Shown one piece after another: positions 24,810 to 33,296 of a DNA stretch of 64,000 nt (the stretch's first letter is position 1; every line of letters begins with the position of its first letter). A model generated the notes under the pieces. That model saw only the letters and a program-made list of their open reading frames with translations. It was not told where the DNA came from and did no database searches. Location: NCBI RefSeq assembly GCF_049860805.1, contig NZ_CP187555.1:3100001-3164000 (forward strand), written 5' to 3'. A program made the translations under genes and the position numbers. The DNA comes from Parabacteroides sp900760525. Lineage in GTDB: Bacteria; Bacteroidota; Bacteroidia; Bacteroidales; Tannerellaceae.

Positions 24810-25769
24810 ATGAGAAAGAAAGTGTTTTATGCACTTGCCTGTGTGCTTTATCTGACAGGCTGTAGTAATAATCCTTCACTTGAAGAAGTTATTAATCCGC
24901 AAACAGAGATTTACCCTATTCAATTCAGTGTTCAGATGGAAAAAGAAATCATATCTTTTCCTACTACCCGCAGTATGCCTGACTGCACGATTCCGGAACC
25001 AGCGGTTTCGAAAGCCGGAGAGAATGATGTGGAACTGAACGAGCTATGCTCCACCATCGAGTATGTGGTATTTAAGGATGAAGGGACTCCCGCTTTTATC
25101 AAACACAAGCAGTTCACATACAATCCTACTGATTTAGATGCGGATTTCAGCTGCATATACGACAGTTTGCCGCAAGGCAATTATAACTTCTACTTTTTGG
25201 CCCACAATTCTAAAACCGCAACATTGTCCGGCTCGACTTTCGCTTTCGATAGTATTTCAGATACATTCTATGAAATGCTTTCTCTGAACATTAGCGTTGC
25301 TGAAGTAGTCAACAAAGACATATCCCTGCAACGCATCGTCAGCCGCATCGAATTTATGGCAACCGATTCAGTCTCTGACTTACTGAAACAGTTCAATATG
25401 GAGATCGACGGCATAGCCAATCAACTGGATATCACCACCGGGCTGGGAATTAAAACCCCGGACAAGCAACTATTTTCATATACATTCAAGGATGATGAAA
25501 TCGGAGAAGTAAACAAAATACATTCTTTCTACACCTTCATCCCTGCCACCGACAATAAAATAGCCGCCCATCTTTCAGCCATCGCCCAAAACGGCGAACT
25601 GATCCGTGAACGGCAAATCAATAATATCACCCCGGAAAAGAATAAAATCGTCCGCTACAAAGGCCGCCTCTACAGCCGCTCCGAATCCGACGACACATTT
25701 CAGGTCAGCATTTACAATAATGGGAAATGGGAGGTGACGACGGATGTCGATTTGCCTGATTACGAGTAA
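24810..25769 (+). CDS. FimB/Mfa2-like fimbrial anchor or minor fimbrillin lipoprotein
   Basis: 319 residues with a lipoprotein signal (LACVLYLTGC, Cys at about residue 18). The rest is beta-rich: LCSTIEYVVFKDEGTPAFIKHKQF, LPQGNYNFYFLAHN and DISLQRIVSRIEFMATD, the last resembling the R-x-V-A/S-R-I strand shared by FimA/Mfa fimbrillins and their anchors in Bacteroidales. It likely reaches the surface as a lipoprotein and takes part in pilus assembly. No major fimbrillin gene is adjacent, so it is an orphan in this window. Followed 71 bases later by another lipoprotein gene. Confidence 0.7.
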   Translation: MRKKVFYALACVLYLTGCSNNPSLEEVINPQTEIYPIQFSVQMEKEIISFPTTRSMPDCTIPEPAVSKAGENDVELNELCSTIEYVVFKDEGTPAFIKHKQFTYNPTDLDADFSCIYDSLPQGNYNFYFLAHNSKTATLSGSTFAFDSISDTFYEMLSLNISVAEVVNKDISLQRIVSRIEFMATDSVSDLLKQFNMEIDGIANQLDITTGLGIKTPDKQLFSYTFKDDEIGEVNKIHSFYTFIPATDNKIAAHLSAIAQNGELIRERQINNITPEKNKIVRYKGRLYSRSESDDTFQVSIYNNGKWEVTTDVDLPDYE

Positions 25770-25840
25770 AGAGAGTTCGTACTTTCTATTATATCGTTTT
25801 AATTCATATCTTTGCCATTGAATAGTAAAAGCATGGAATT

Positions 25841-26251
25841 ATGATTAAAAAGAATATACTCGGCTTATTATTTCTGCTGTCCGCACTCTGCTTGTTCAAC
25901 AGTTGCGAGGATTATCCGTATTATGATGATTACGGTTGGGAGACCGATGCTTTATGCAACAATACTTGGGTTGATTTTTACACCAATAGTAACGGGTATA
26001 AATGCGAACAACGACTTGACTTCTATAACGACCACACGGGAAAGGATTTTACAATCATATACTATCCCAATGGCATGACCGACGAACTGAAAACAAGTTT
26101 TTACTGGGACTGGGAAGACGATTATTTCGATTCTTTCTATGTCGAATATGTAAACGGGACTGATTATTACGAAGACGTCCGGATAAGCAACGGATATTTA
26201 AAATGTGTCCTCAATGGAGACCGGGTCACATTTGAACCATTTTACTGGTAA
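25841..26251 (+). CDS. Small lipoprotein of unknown function
   Basis: 136 residues with a typical lipoprotein signal (LLFLLSALCLFNSC, Cys at about 22). The mature part is acidic and very aromatic (EDYPYYDDYGW, YWDWEDDYFDSFYVEYV), consistent with a small beta barrel or lipocalin-like fold, but I cannot assign a family. Same direction as the fimbrial lipoprotein and followed by a strong terminator, so the two may share a transcript. Confidence 0.7.
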   Translation: MIKKNILGLLFLLSALCLFNSCEDYPYYDDYGWETDALCNNTWVDFYTNSNGYKCEQRLDFYNDHTGKDFTIIYYPNGMTDELKTSFYWDWEDDYFDSFYVEYVNGTDYYEDVRISNGYLKCVLNGDRVTFEPFYW

Positions 26252-26255
26252 CAAG

Positions 26256-26285
26256 AAAGGCAATCGCAATGATTGCCTTTTTTGT
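26256..26285 (+). terminator. Intrinsic terminator after the small lipoprotein gene
   Basis: AAGGCAATC / GATTGCCTT stem with a five-base loop, followed by a T-run. It ends at the 3' end of the convergent tRNA-Arg. Confidence 0.88.
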
Positions 26286-26356
26286 AGCTCCGAGGGGAAT
26301 CGAACCCCTATCTAAAGTTTAGGAAACTTCTATTCTATCCGTTGAACTACAGAGCC
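26285..26356 (-). tRNA. tRNA-Arg (anticodon CCT)
   Basis: Minus strand. Acceptor GGCTCTG pairs with CGGAGCT, anticodon stem GAAGT/ACTTT encloses the loop TTCCTAA with anticodon CCT (codon AGG), and the T arm is GGGGTTCGATTCCCC. No encoded CCA. About 72 bases. Confidence 0.93.
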
Positions 26357-26428
26357 GTTTTTTCGTAATAAGTGCGGCAAAAGTATAACCTTTTCTGCAA
26401 ACTGGCAAGTATTTAACGGGGCAATATG

Positions 26429-27154
26429 CTAATCGAACAAACTTTGCATGACAGATAAGGACTTTATTTCGGGAAAATCAGGCAAATGCAAACGATAATA
26501 TTCAAGAATACGATTTATAACATCCACGCGATCCTGGCGGGAAAAAGAATATAACGACATGTTCTCAAAACTGATCTTCAACAACCGGGCAAAGACCACA
26601 CTCTCCTGTGGATTCAGATAATGACGGTGCATCGGTATGCGATCGACAAACACGCCGTTCAACATATCGAAGCAGGAACCTGCCACATACGAATCGACAT
26701 TCGGATATATCCCCATATAATGCAAAAGCCGCAGCAGGAAGACCAGATGAAAATTAGCGACTCCTTTATCCGAAAGTTCCAACAACTGTATCGACTCGGA
26801 CAAATATTCGAAAAGACGCGGGTCCGGTTCCGTCTCCTTCACCACGCGGAAAAGGACTTCGGAAAGGAAAAGAGCAAGTACGTTCTTTACCGGATTACAG
26901 AACACTTCGGTCAACGGATAGCAGAGTTTCGTTTCACGGATACGGTGCAAATCCCGTTTATTCAGATGCTCCACCTCCATCTCCACTACCGAAAGAGGCA
27001 TGAACAGAGCTTTCGAGACAGACGATCTCTTCCCTCGAGCATGGGCAACCAGATAAGAAGCACGTCCGAAAGCCTCCGTATACATATATATAATAGAGTA
27101 CTTATCATTATATGGAATGGAATGCAGGACAATCCCGCGCGTTTTACATAACAT
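26429..27154 (-). CDS. recO: DNA repair protein RecO
   Basis: 241 residues. Loads RecA on SSB-coated single-stranded DNA in the RecFOR pathway. The N-terminal OB-fold is MLCKTRGIVLHSIPYNDKYSIIYMYTEAFGRASYLVAHARGKR, typical of Bacteroidetes RecO; the rest is the helical C-terminal domain (LLRLLHYMGIYPNV). Length is normal. A -7-like element (TAACTTTG on the minus strand, 27174-27181) lies 20 bases upstream. Confidence 0.92.
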   Translation of the reverse strand: MLCKTRGIVLHSIPYNDKYSIIYMYTEAFGRASYLVAHARGKRSSVSKALFMPLSVVEMEVEHLNKRDLHRIRETKLCYPLTEVFCNPVKNVLALFLSEVLFRVVKETEPDPRLFEYLSESIQLLELSDKGVANFHLVFLLRLLHYMGIYPNVDSYVAGSCFDMLNGVFVDRIPMHRHYLNPQESVVFARLLKISFENMSLYSFSRQDRVDVINRILEYYRLHLPDFPEIKSLSVMQSLFD

Positions 27155-27248
27155 ACGGCTGAAATTTGGGAAACAAAGTTACAACATTTTCCGTTTCCGT
27201 TTTGTTTTATGATATAACAAACTACTAAATTATAAAGGACATACAAAC

Positions 27249-27644
27249 ATGCAAGAACTCACGCTTACCACCCCATCGTTGCTATTTTCGGCAGTATCTC
27301 TTATCCTGTTGGCTTATACGAACCGCTTCATCTCGTATGCGAGTCTCGTACGTACATTAAAAGAGAAGCATCAACAGACACACGATCCGAAAGACGTTGC
27401 CCAGATAGCCAACCTCCGAAAACGGTTATACCTGACACGCACCATGCAAATATTAGGACTGCTCAGCCTGCTCTTTTGCGTGGTCTCGATGTTTTTCATC
27501 TACATCTCGTGGCAAATCATAGCCGCCTGGATATTTGGAATAGGGCTACTCCTGCTGGCAGCATCGCTATGTGTATGTATCTGGGAAATAAATATTTCCG
27601 TCAACGCATTAGAGATACATCTACAGGATATGAGTTCCAAATAG
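27249..27644 (+). CDS. DUF2721 family membrane protein
   Basis: 131 residues: one N-terminal hydrophobic segment (LLFSAVSLILLAYTNRF), a cytoplasmic charged stretch with IANLRKRLYLTRTMQILGLLSLLFCVVSMFF, and a third hydrophobic segment (IAAWIFGIGLLLLAASLCVCIW), ending in a short helix EINISVNALEIHL. This is the DUF2721 layout; function unknown. Divergent from recO, 94 bases apart. Confidence 0.82.
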   Translation: MQELTLTTPSLLFSAVSLILLAYTNRFISYASLVRTLKEKHQQTHDPKDVAQIANLRKRLYLTRTMQILGLLSLLFCVVSMFFIYISWQIIAAWIFGIGLLLLAASLCVCIWEINISVNALEIHLQDMSSK

Positions 27645-27686
27645 ATGTTAAATGCGACAGACATCCAATATTTTTCTTTCAAATAT

Positions 27687-27717
27687 TTTGTCAGTTTAAA
27701 GAGAACATCTATCTTTG
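27687..27717 (+). promoter_or_regulatory. Promoter of the tRNA-Glu / rpsT transcript
   Basis: TTTG (27687-27690), 19 bases, then TATCTTTG (27710-27717): an exact TTTG-N19-TAnnTTTG promoter, about 60 bases before the first tRNA-Glu. Confidence 0.82.
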
Positions 27718-27776
27718 CACTCGCAATCGGGAAATCAACAATCCCAGATAGCTGAAAGCAAGAGCTTTGACATGAT

Positions 27777-27848
27777 GGCCCGTTCGTCTATCGGTTAGGA
27801 CGCAAGATTTTCATTCTTGAAAGGGGGGTTCGATTCCCCCACGGGCTA
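27777..27848 (+). tRNA. tRNA-Glu (anticodon TTC), copy 1
   Basis: Acceptor GGCCCGT pairs with ACGGGCT, anticodon stem CAAGA/TCTTG encloses TTTTCAT with anticodon TTC, and the T arm is GGGGGTTCGATTCCCCC. No encoded CCA. Lies 43 bases before rpsT and probably shares its promoter. Confidence 0.95.
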
Positions 27849-27891
27849 CAATAAACAGGATTAAAGAATAAATAAAGAGAATAGCTAAGAA

Positions 27892-28149
27892 ATGGCAAAT
27901 CACAAGTCATCAATTAAGAGAATCAGACAGACCAACGCAAAACGTCTGCATAACAGATATTATGCTAAGACTGCAAGAAATGCAATGAGAGTTTTGCGCG
28001 CTACTGAAGACAAGAACGAAGCTCAGGATCTGTTCCCGAAGGTGTGCTCTATGTTGGACAAGCTTGCTAAGAAGCACATTATTCACAAGAATAAGGCTGG
28101 CAACTTGAAATCCAAATTAGCAAAGCACGTTAACGCACTTGCAAAATAA
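27892..28149 (+). CDS. rpsT: 30S ribosomal protein S20
   Basis: 85 residues, Lys/Arg-rich helical protein of the small subunit that binds the 5' and 3' minor domains of 16S rRNA. Starts MANHKSSIKRIRQTNAKRLHNRYYAKTARNAMR, the standard S20 N-terminus, and ends KHIIHKNKAGNLKSKLAKHVNALAK. Usual length. It lies between two identical tRNA-Glu genes and is followed by a terminator before the second. Confidence 0.97.
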   Translation: MANHKSSIKRIRQTNAKRLHNRYYAKTARNAMRVLRATEDKNEAQDLFPKVCSMLDKLAKKHIIHKNKAGNLKSKLAKHVNALAK

Positions 28150-28172
28150 GGTATTATACTTTATATAGTATA

Positions 28173-28200
28173 AAGCCGGACTGGTTAGCCCGGCTTTTTT
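28173..28200 (+). terminator. Intrinsic terminator after rpsT
   Basis: AAGCCGG (28173-28179) with CCGGCTT (28190-28196) and a T-run. It lies ten bases before the second tRNA-Glu, so that tRNA needs read-through or RNA processing upstream of the stem. Confidence 0.88.
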
Positions 28201-28209
28201 AAACCCGCC

Positions 28210-28281
28210 GGCCCGTTCGTCTATCGGTTAGGACGCAAGATTTTCATTCTTGAAAGGGGGGTTCGATTCCCCCACGGGCTA
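28210..28281 (+). tRNA. tRNA-Glu (anticodon TTC), copy 2
   Basis: Identical over all 72 bases to the copy at 27777, with the same arms and anticodon TTC. Followed within ten bases by its own terminator. Confidence 0.95.
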
Positions 28282-28288
28282 CCTTTTT

Positions 28289-28322
28289 AAAAGAGACAAA
28301 GTTTGACTTTGTCTCTTTTTTT
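28289..28322 (+). terminator. Intrinsic terminator after tRNA-Glu copy 2
   Basis: AAAAGAGACAAAGT / ACTTTGTCTCTTTT stem with a three-base loop and a seven-base T-run. Confidence 0.9.
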
Positions 28323-28384
28323 GTTATACCTCTTCTTTTGACTATTTTCACACTATCTATGCCATCTAAGTTAATTATTTTCAC

Positions 28385-28392
28385 TATATTTG
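28385..28392 (+). promoter_or_regulatory. Candidate -7 element of gyrB
   Basis: TATATTTG matches TAnnTTTG, 51 bases before the gyrB start. No TTTG at the ideal -33 spacing. Confidence 0.45.
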
Positions 28393-28443
28393 TTAGCTTT
28401 TTTAGACAGACAGATAATTACAGATTTTAAACGATAAAGACTC

Positions 28444-30399
28444 ATGAGTGAAGAAATTAAGAATACTTCCACAGAGTACTCTGCGGATAGTATTCAGGTA
28501 CTTGAAGGGTTAGAGGCAGTGCGAAAGAGACCGTCCATGTATATTGGCGATACCAGCGAAAAAGGTCTCCACCATTTAGTATACGAAGTTGTTGACAACT
28601 CTATTGACGAAGCACTGGCCGGATTTTGTACCCAAGTTGACGTAGTGATAAACGAAGATAACTCCATCTCTGTTACGGACGATGGACGTGGTATTCCGGT
28701 AGATATTCATGAGAAAGAAGGTGTGTCAGCACTGGAAGTCGTATTGACTGTGCTCCATGCGGGAGGTAAGTTCGACAAAGGCTCTTACAAGGTTTCAGGA
28801 GGTCTGCACGGCGTGGGTGTATCCTGCGTAAACGCACTTTCCACTTACCTGAGAGCAGAAGTCCGTCGTGACGGAAAAATCCATATGCAGGAATTCTCCT
28901 GCGGTAAGCCGCTTCATTCCATCGAGGTGATCGGCGAAACAGACGTGACCGGTACAACTGTCCTGTTCAAGCCGGACGCAAGCATTTTCTCCGTAACCGA
29001 GTATAAGTATGAGATCTTGGCCACACGCTTGCGTGAGTTGGCATTCCTGAATGCCGGTATCACACTTAGCCTGACTGATAAACGTGTCGTGAAGGAAGAC
29101 GGGAACTACAAATCCGAGATCTTCCGTTCCGAAGAAGGTTTAAAAGAATTTGTCCGCTACATCGACCGTTCCAAAGAGCAGCTGATCCCGGATGTGATCC
29201 ATATCGTAACTGAAAAGCAAGGCATTCCGGTTGAAGTAGCCATGACCTACAATACTTCATTCAACGAAAGCGTATTTTCGTATGTAAACGATATCAACAC
29301 GATAGAAGGTGGTACGCACCTGGCCGGTTTCCGCCGCGGTCTGACCCGTACGTTGAAAAAATATGCAGACGACTCGAAGTTGCTGGAAAAAGCAAAGGTT
29401 GAAATCTCCGGTGATGACTTCCGCGAAGGACTGACAGCGGTTATCTCCATCAAGGTAGCGGAACCGCAGTTCGAAGGACAGACCAAGACGAAGTTAGGAA
29501 ACAACGAAGTTACCGGTGCCGTTGACATGGCAATCGGCGAAGCATTAGGCTATTACTTGGAAGAACACCCGAAGGAAGCCAAGATAATCGTCGACAAGGT
29601 GATCCTGGCAGCCCAGGCACGCCAGGCAGCCCGCAAAGCCCGCGAACTGGTACAGCGCAAATCGCCGATGACAGGCGGCGGCCTTCCCGGCAAACTGGCC
29701 GACTGTTCTTCTAAAGATGCCGAGCTTTGCGAGTTGTTCCTCGTCGAAGGGGACTCTGCAGGTGGTACAGCCAAGCAGGGACGTGACCGTAACTTCCAGG
29801 CAATCCTGCCGCTTCGCGGTAAGATCCTGAACGTTGAGAAGGCGATGGACCATAAGATATTCGAAAGCGAAGAAATCCAGAATATTTTCCGCGCAATGGG
29901 TGTGACCATCGGCACGGAAGAAGATCCGAAAGAGTTGAACCTAAGCAAGCTGCGCTATCATAAGGTAATAATCATGACCGATGCCGATGTGGACGGAAGC
30001 CACATTGCCACTCTGATTCTGACCTTCTTCTTCCGCCGTATGCGTGCGTTGATCGAAAACGGATATGTCTATCTGGCCACCCCACCCCTCTACCTGTGTA
30101 AAAAAGGTAAAGTGGAAGAATATTGCTGGACAGAACAGCAGCGCCAGGCATTCATCGACAAATTCGGCGGTGGTAACGAAAACCAGATTCACACACAGCG
30201 ATACAAAGGTTTGGGAGAAATGAACGACCACCAGTTATGGGATACGACCATGAACCCGGATAACCGTACGCTGAAACAGATCACGATCGACAGTGCAGCC
30301 GAAGCAGACCAGGTATTCTCCATGTTGATGGGTGAAGATGTCGGTCCGCGCCGTGAGTTTATCGAAGAAAATGCTACATACGCAAACATCGATGCGTAA
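28444..30399 (+). CDS. gyrB: DNA gyrase subunit B
   Basis: 651 residues. ATPase subunit of gyrase, which introduces negative supercoils together with GyrA. GHKL ATPase motifs: EVVDNSIDEALAG, VTDDGRGIPVDIH and GLHGVGVSCVNALS. Transducer domain follows, then the Toprim domain with LVEGDSAGGTAKQGRDR and MTDADVDGSHI. C-terminal signature QRYKGLGEMNDHQLWDTTMNP. Length fits GyrB rather than a larger Gram-negative form; ParE is the alternative paralogue, but the QRYKGLGEMN-L-W-TTMNP wording favours GyrB. Confidence 0.94.
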   Translation: MSEEIKNTSTEYSADSIQVLEGLEAVRKRPSMYIGDTSEKGLHHLVYEVVDNSIDEALAGFCTQVDVVINEDNSISVTDDGRGIPVDIHEKEGVSALEVVLTVLHAGGKFDKGSYKVSGGLHGVGVSCVNALSTYLRAEVRRDGKIHMQEFSCGKPLHSIEVIGETDVTGTTVLFKPDASIFSVTEYKYEILATRLRELAFLNAGITLSLTDKRVVKEDGNYKSEIFRSEEGLKEFVRYIDRSKEQLIPDVIHIVTEKQGIPVEVAMTYNTSFNESVFSYVNDINTIEGGTHLAGFRRGLTRTLKKYADDSKLLEKAKVEISGDDFREGLTAVISIKVAEPQFEGQTKTKLGNNEVTGAVDMAIGEALGYYLEEHPKEAKIIVDKVILAAQARQAARKARELVQRKSPMTGGGLPGKLADCSSKDAELCELFLVEGDSAGGTAKQGRDRNFQAILPLRGKILNVEKAMDHKIFESEEIQNIFRAMGVTIGTEEDPKELNLSKLRYHKVIIMTDADVDGSHIATLILTFFFRRMRALIENGYVYLATPPLYLCKKGKVEEYCWTEQQRQAFIDKFGGGNENQIHTQRYKGLGEMNDHQLWDTTMNPDNRTLKQITIDSAAEADQVFSMLMGEDVGPRREFIEENATYANIDA

Positions 30400-30405
30400 A
30401 GATTT

Positions 30406-30460
30406 ATGATTTATAATTTATGATTTATTACCGGTACATAAATCATAAATTATAAATCAT
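30406..30460. repeat. Perfect 23-bp AT-rich hairpin, family copy 2
   Basis: Bases 30406-30428 are exactly complementary to 30438-30460, with the palindromic loop TACCGGTAC-like spacer of nine bases. It lies seven bases after the gyrB stop and shares the word TATGATTTATARTTTATGA with the repeat at 10.9 kb. It may also act as a transcript end-protecting structure, but lacks a T-run. Confidence 0.85.
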
Positions 30461-30494
30461 AATCCAAAAATCATAAATCAGAAATAATAAATAC

Positions 30495-32273
30495 ATGAAG
30501 CTCCGTCGTCCGAATTTAGAGGCCCTCTACAGGGAAGTTGATAATTATATTCCGAAAAAAGAAAGTCTTCAACCTCCCCGCATAGGAATATCCGCCAATC
30601 GGAAAGACGGACTTTCCTGTATAGCTGAAACATACGTGCAGGCGGTACTGAAAGCCGGCGGCGCTCCGATCCTGGTTCCCGCCATTACGGATATCGAGGC
30701 ACTGACAGCGATCGTGAACGGATTGGACGGACTGGTCATGAGCGGAGGTGGCGACATCAACCCGCTTTATATGCAGGAAGAACCGATCCCCGCCTTGCAG
30801 GATGTGGACACTTACCGGGATGAATACGATCTGATACTGCTCCGTCTGGCTACCAACCGTCAACTACCTGTTATGGGGATATGCCGCGGACATCAGATAC
30901 TCAATGTCGCATTCGGTGGGGGCGTATACCAGGATATCCATACCCAACACGGACAGAAGTTACTGAAACACAGTCAGACACTGCCCCGCGAACAGGCTTC
31001 CCATTCCGTCACGCTGAACGAAATCCCCTCTAAGCTCCGCACCATCCTGGACGGAGAAAAAGAACTTTTGGTCAACTCCTTCCATCACCAGGCAATCAAA
31101 GAGCCGGCCCCCGAATTTATCGCTACGGCGACAGCCCGCGACGGGATCAACGAAGCGATGGAGCATCCGGAAAAAGAAATATTCAGCGTCCAATGGCATC
31201 CCGAAGCAATGGCTGCCAACGACGACGAACAGATGTTGAAACTTTTCAGGCATCATGTCGAATCGTCCCGCCTGTTCAAAGCGGCCAAACACATCCATCA
31301 CCGCAACGTGACGCTCGACTCCCATACCGACACCCCGATGATCTTCCCCGGTGAATTCAACATCGGGCTGAAAGAGGGCGGCAAGGTCAACCTTCCTTTT
31401 ATGGAAGAGGGGCTGATCGACGCAACAATCATGGTCGCCTATATCCCGCAGGGACCGAGAGACGAAGTTTCATTGCAGAAAGCGACGGACTTCGCCATGA
31501 ACCGACTACAGGAAATTCACCGGCAAATGGAACTGAACCGTACCCGTATGTGCATCGCCTACACACCGCAGGAGGTCCACGTACTGAAAGCAGCCGGAAA
31601 GAAAGCAATCATGCTGGGCGTGGAAAACGGATATGCAATCGGCAAAGACATCGAGAATATCACCCGCTTCCGGAAAATGGGAGTCTCCTATATCACCCTC
31701 TGCCACAACGGAAGCAACGATATATGCGACTCGGCAAGGGGAGACGCGGAATGGAACGGTCTCAGCCCTTTCGGAAAAGAAGTCGTGCGCAAAATGAATG
31801 AATCCGGCGTGCTGGTCGATATCTCGCATGCTGCGGAAAGTACGTTCTACGACGCACTCGAAACAAGCGTTTACCCGATCATCGCCTCCCACTCTTCCGC
31901 CCGCTCGCTTTGCAACCATCCGCGCAACCTGACGGACGAACAACTGAAAGCACTGGCCGAACAGGGAGGCGTCGCACAGATATGCCTCTACAAAGGATTC
32001 ATCAACGAAGATGCCGAAAAAGCGTCTCTAAGCGATGCGATCCGCCACATCGACCATATCGTGGACCTGATCGGGATCAACCACGTCGGGATCGGTTCCG
32101 ACTTCGACGGTGACGGCGAACTGATCGGCTGCCGGGCAAGCAACGAGCTGATAAACATCACTATGCGTCTTCTGAAAGAAGGATATACAGAAAATGATAT
32201 TGCTAAAATATGGGGAGGCAACCTGTTGCGCGTGATGAACAAAGCGCAATCCGCCCCCGATAATTCCTTATAA
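30495..32273 (+). CDS. Fusion of a class I glutamine amidotransferase-like (peptidase C26) domain and a membrane dipeptidase (M19) domain
   Basis: 592 residues. Residues about 25-260: gamma-glutamyl hydrolase-type domain with the nucleophile in VMGICRGHQILNVAFGGG (Cys near 130) and the His-Glu in VQWHPEAM (near 232). Residues about 272-590: renal-dipeptidase-like domain with the metal ligands DSHTDTP, GVENGYAIG, VDISHAAESTF, IASHSSARSL, and GIGSDFDGDGE. Both active sites look complete. No signal peptide, so cytoplasmic. It probably removes gamma-glutamyl groups and then splits dipeptides, for example glutathione-like or peptidoglycan-derived peptides (inference). Followed ten bases later by the glutaminyl cyclase gene. 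Confidence 0.88.
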   Translation: MKLRRPNLEALYREVDNYIPKKESLQPPRIGISANRKDGLSCIAETYVQAVLKAGGAPILVPAITDIEALTAIVNGLDGLVMSGGGDINPLYMQEEPIPALQDVDTYRDEYDLILLRLATNRQLPVMGICRGHQILNVAFGGGVYQDIHTQHGQKLLKHSQTLPREQASHSVTLNEIPSKLRTILDGEKELLVNSFHHQAIKEPAPEFIATATARDGINEAMEHPEKEIFSVQWHPEAMAANDDEQMLKLFRHHVESSRLFKAAKHIHHRNVTLDSHTDTPMIFPGEFNIGLKEGGKVNLPFMEEGLIDATIMVAYIPQGPRDEVSLQKATDFAMNRLQEIHRQMELNRTRMCIAYTPQEVHVLKAAGKKAIMLGVENGYAIGKDIENITRFRKMGVSYITLCHNGSNDICDSARGDAEWNGLSPFGKEVVRKMNESGVLVDISHAAESTFYDALETSVYPIIASHSSARSLCNHPRNLTDEQLKALAEQGGVAQICLYKGFINEDAEKASLSDAIRHIDHIVDLIGINHVGIGSDFDGDGELIGCRASNELINITMRLLKEGYTENDIAKIWGGNLLRVMNKAQSAPDNSL

Positions 32274-32283
32274 ACGACAAGAT

Positions 32284-33282
32284 ATGACTAAACTGATTTT
32301 ATTATTATTCTCTATGGCCCTGTTTTCATGCGGTCAGAAAGGAGCCGGCGAAACAGCGGCTCCCGTCCCGGAAGTGAAGAAAGCATCGGCAACAGCCGCC
32401 CCATCGTTCGATGCGGACAGTGCCTATGCTTATGTCGAAAAGCAAGTGGCATTCGGTTACCGCGTCCCGAACACGCCGGGCCACAAGGCTTGCGGCGATT
32501 ACCTGGCATCCGAGCTAAAACGCTTCGGAGCACAAGTCTACGAACAGGAGGCTACACTCAAGGCATACGACGGGACTCCGTTGGAAGCGCGCAACATCAT
32601 CGGCTCCTTCAATCCCGACAAAGATAAACGTATCTTGCTTTTTGCCCATTGGGACACGCGTCCTTATTCGGACCATGATCCCGACCCGGCCAATCACAAG
32701 AAACCATTGGATGGCGCCGATGACGGTGCAAGCGGCGTAGGCGCCCTGTTGGAGATCGCCCGGCAGATGGGAATGAAGGCACCTGAAGTAGGGGTAGACA
32801 TCATCTTCTTTGATGCTGAAGACTACGGGACACCCGAATTTGCGAAAGACAGATACAACGACACGAGCGACACTTGGTGCCTCGGCAGCCGTTTCTGGGG
32901 AAAGAACCCGCACAAACCGGGCTACAAGGCCGAGTTCGGTATCCTGCTCGACATGGTCGGAGCCAAAGATGCCGTGTTCTACAAGGAATACATCTCCATG
33001 AAATATGCCGCCCGCTATGTGGACGAAGTATGGGAAGCGGCCCGCAACTTAGGATATGGCAAATATTTTATCAATGCAAACGGCGGAGGCGTGACAGACG
33101 ACCATGAAGCGGTCATCGAAGAAACCGGCATTCCCTGCCTGGACATCATCAACTACGATCCGAACTCGGAAAATGGGTTCCGCGAGCATTGGCATACACA
33201 GAACGACAACATGAGCAATATAGACAAAAACGTACTGAAAGCCGTTGGCCAGACAGTACTCGAAGTTGTATATAACAGATAA
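32284..33282 (+). CDS. Glutaminyl-peptide cyclotransferase, type II (M28-like) lipoprotein
   Basis: 332 residues with lipoprotein signal (LLLFSMALFSC). The M28-like fold shows the zinc-site segments LLFAHWDTRPYSDHDPD, GADDGASGVGALLEIA, IIFFDAEDYG and the late NGGGVTDDHEAVIEETGIPCLDIINY. This wording matches the animal-type glutaminyl cyclases known in Porphyromonas and Tannerella rather than ordinary aminopeptidases. It would convert N-terminal Gln of exported proteins to pyroglutamate in the periplasm, a common need in Bacteroidales, where signal peptidase often leaves Gln first. Operon with the C26-M19 fusion upstream and sufE downstream. Confidence 0.87.
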   Translation: MTKLILLLFSMALFSCGQKGAGETAAPVPEVKKASATAAPSFDADSAYAYVEKQVAFGYRVPNTPGHKACGDYLASELKRFGAQVYEQEATLKAYDGTPLEARNIIGSFNPDKDKRILLFAHWDTRPYSDHDPDPANHKKPLDGADDGASGVGALLEIARQMGMKAPEVGVDIIFFDAEDYGTPEFAKDRYNDTSDTWCLGSRFWGKNPHKPGYKAEFGILLDMVGAKDAVFYKEYISMKYAARYVDEVWEAARNLGYGKYFINANGGGVTDDHEAVIEETGIPCLDIINYDPNSENGFREHWHTQNDNMSNIDKNVLKAVGQTVLEVVYNR

Positions 33283-33296
33283 AAGATAAAAAAGCA

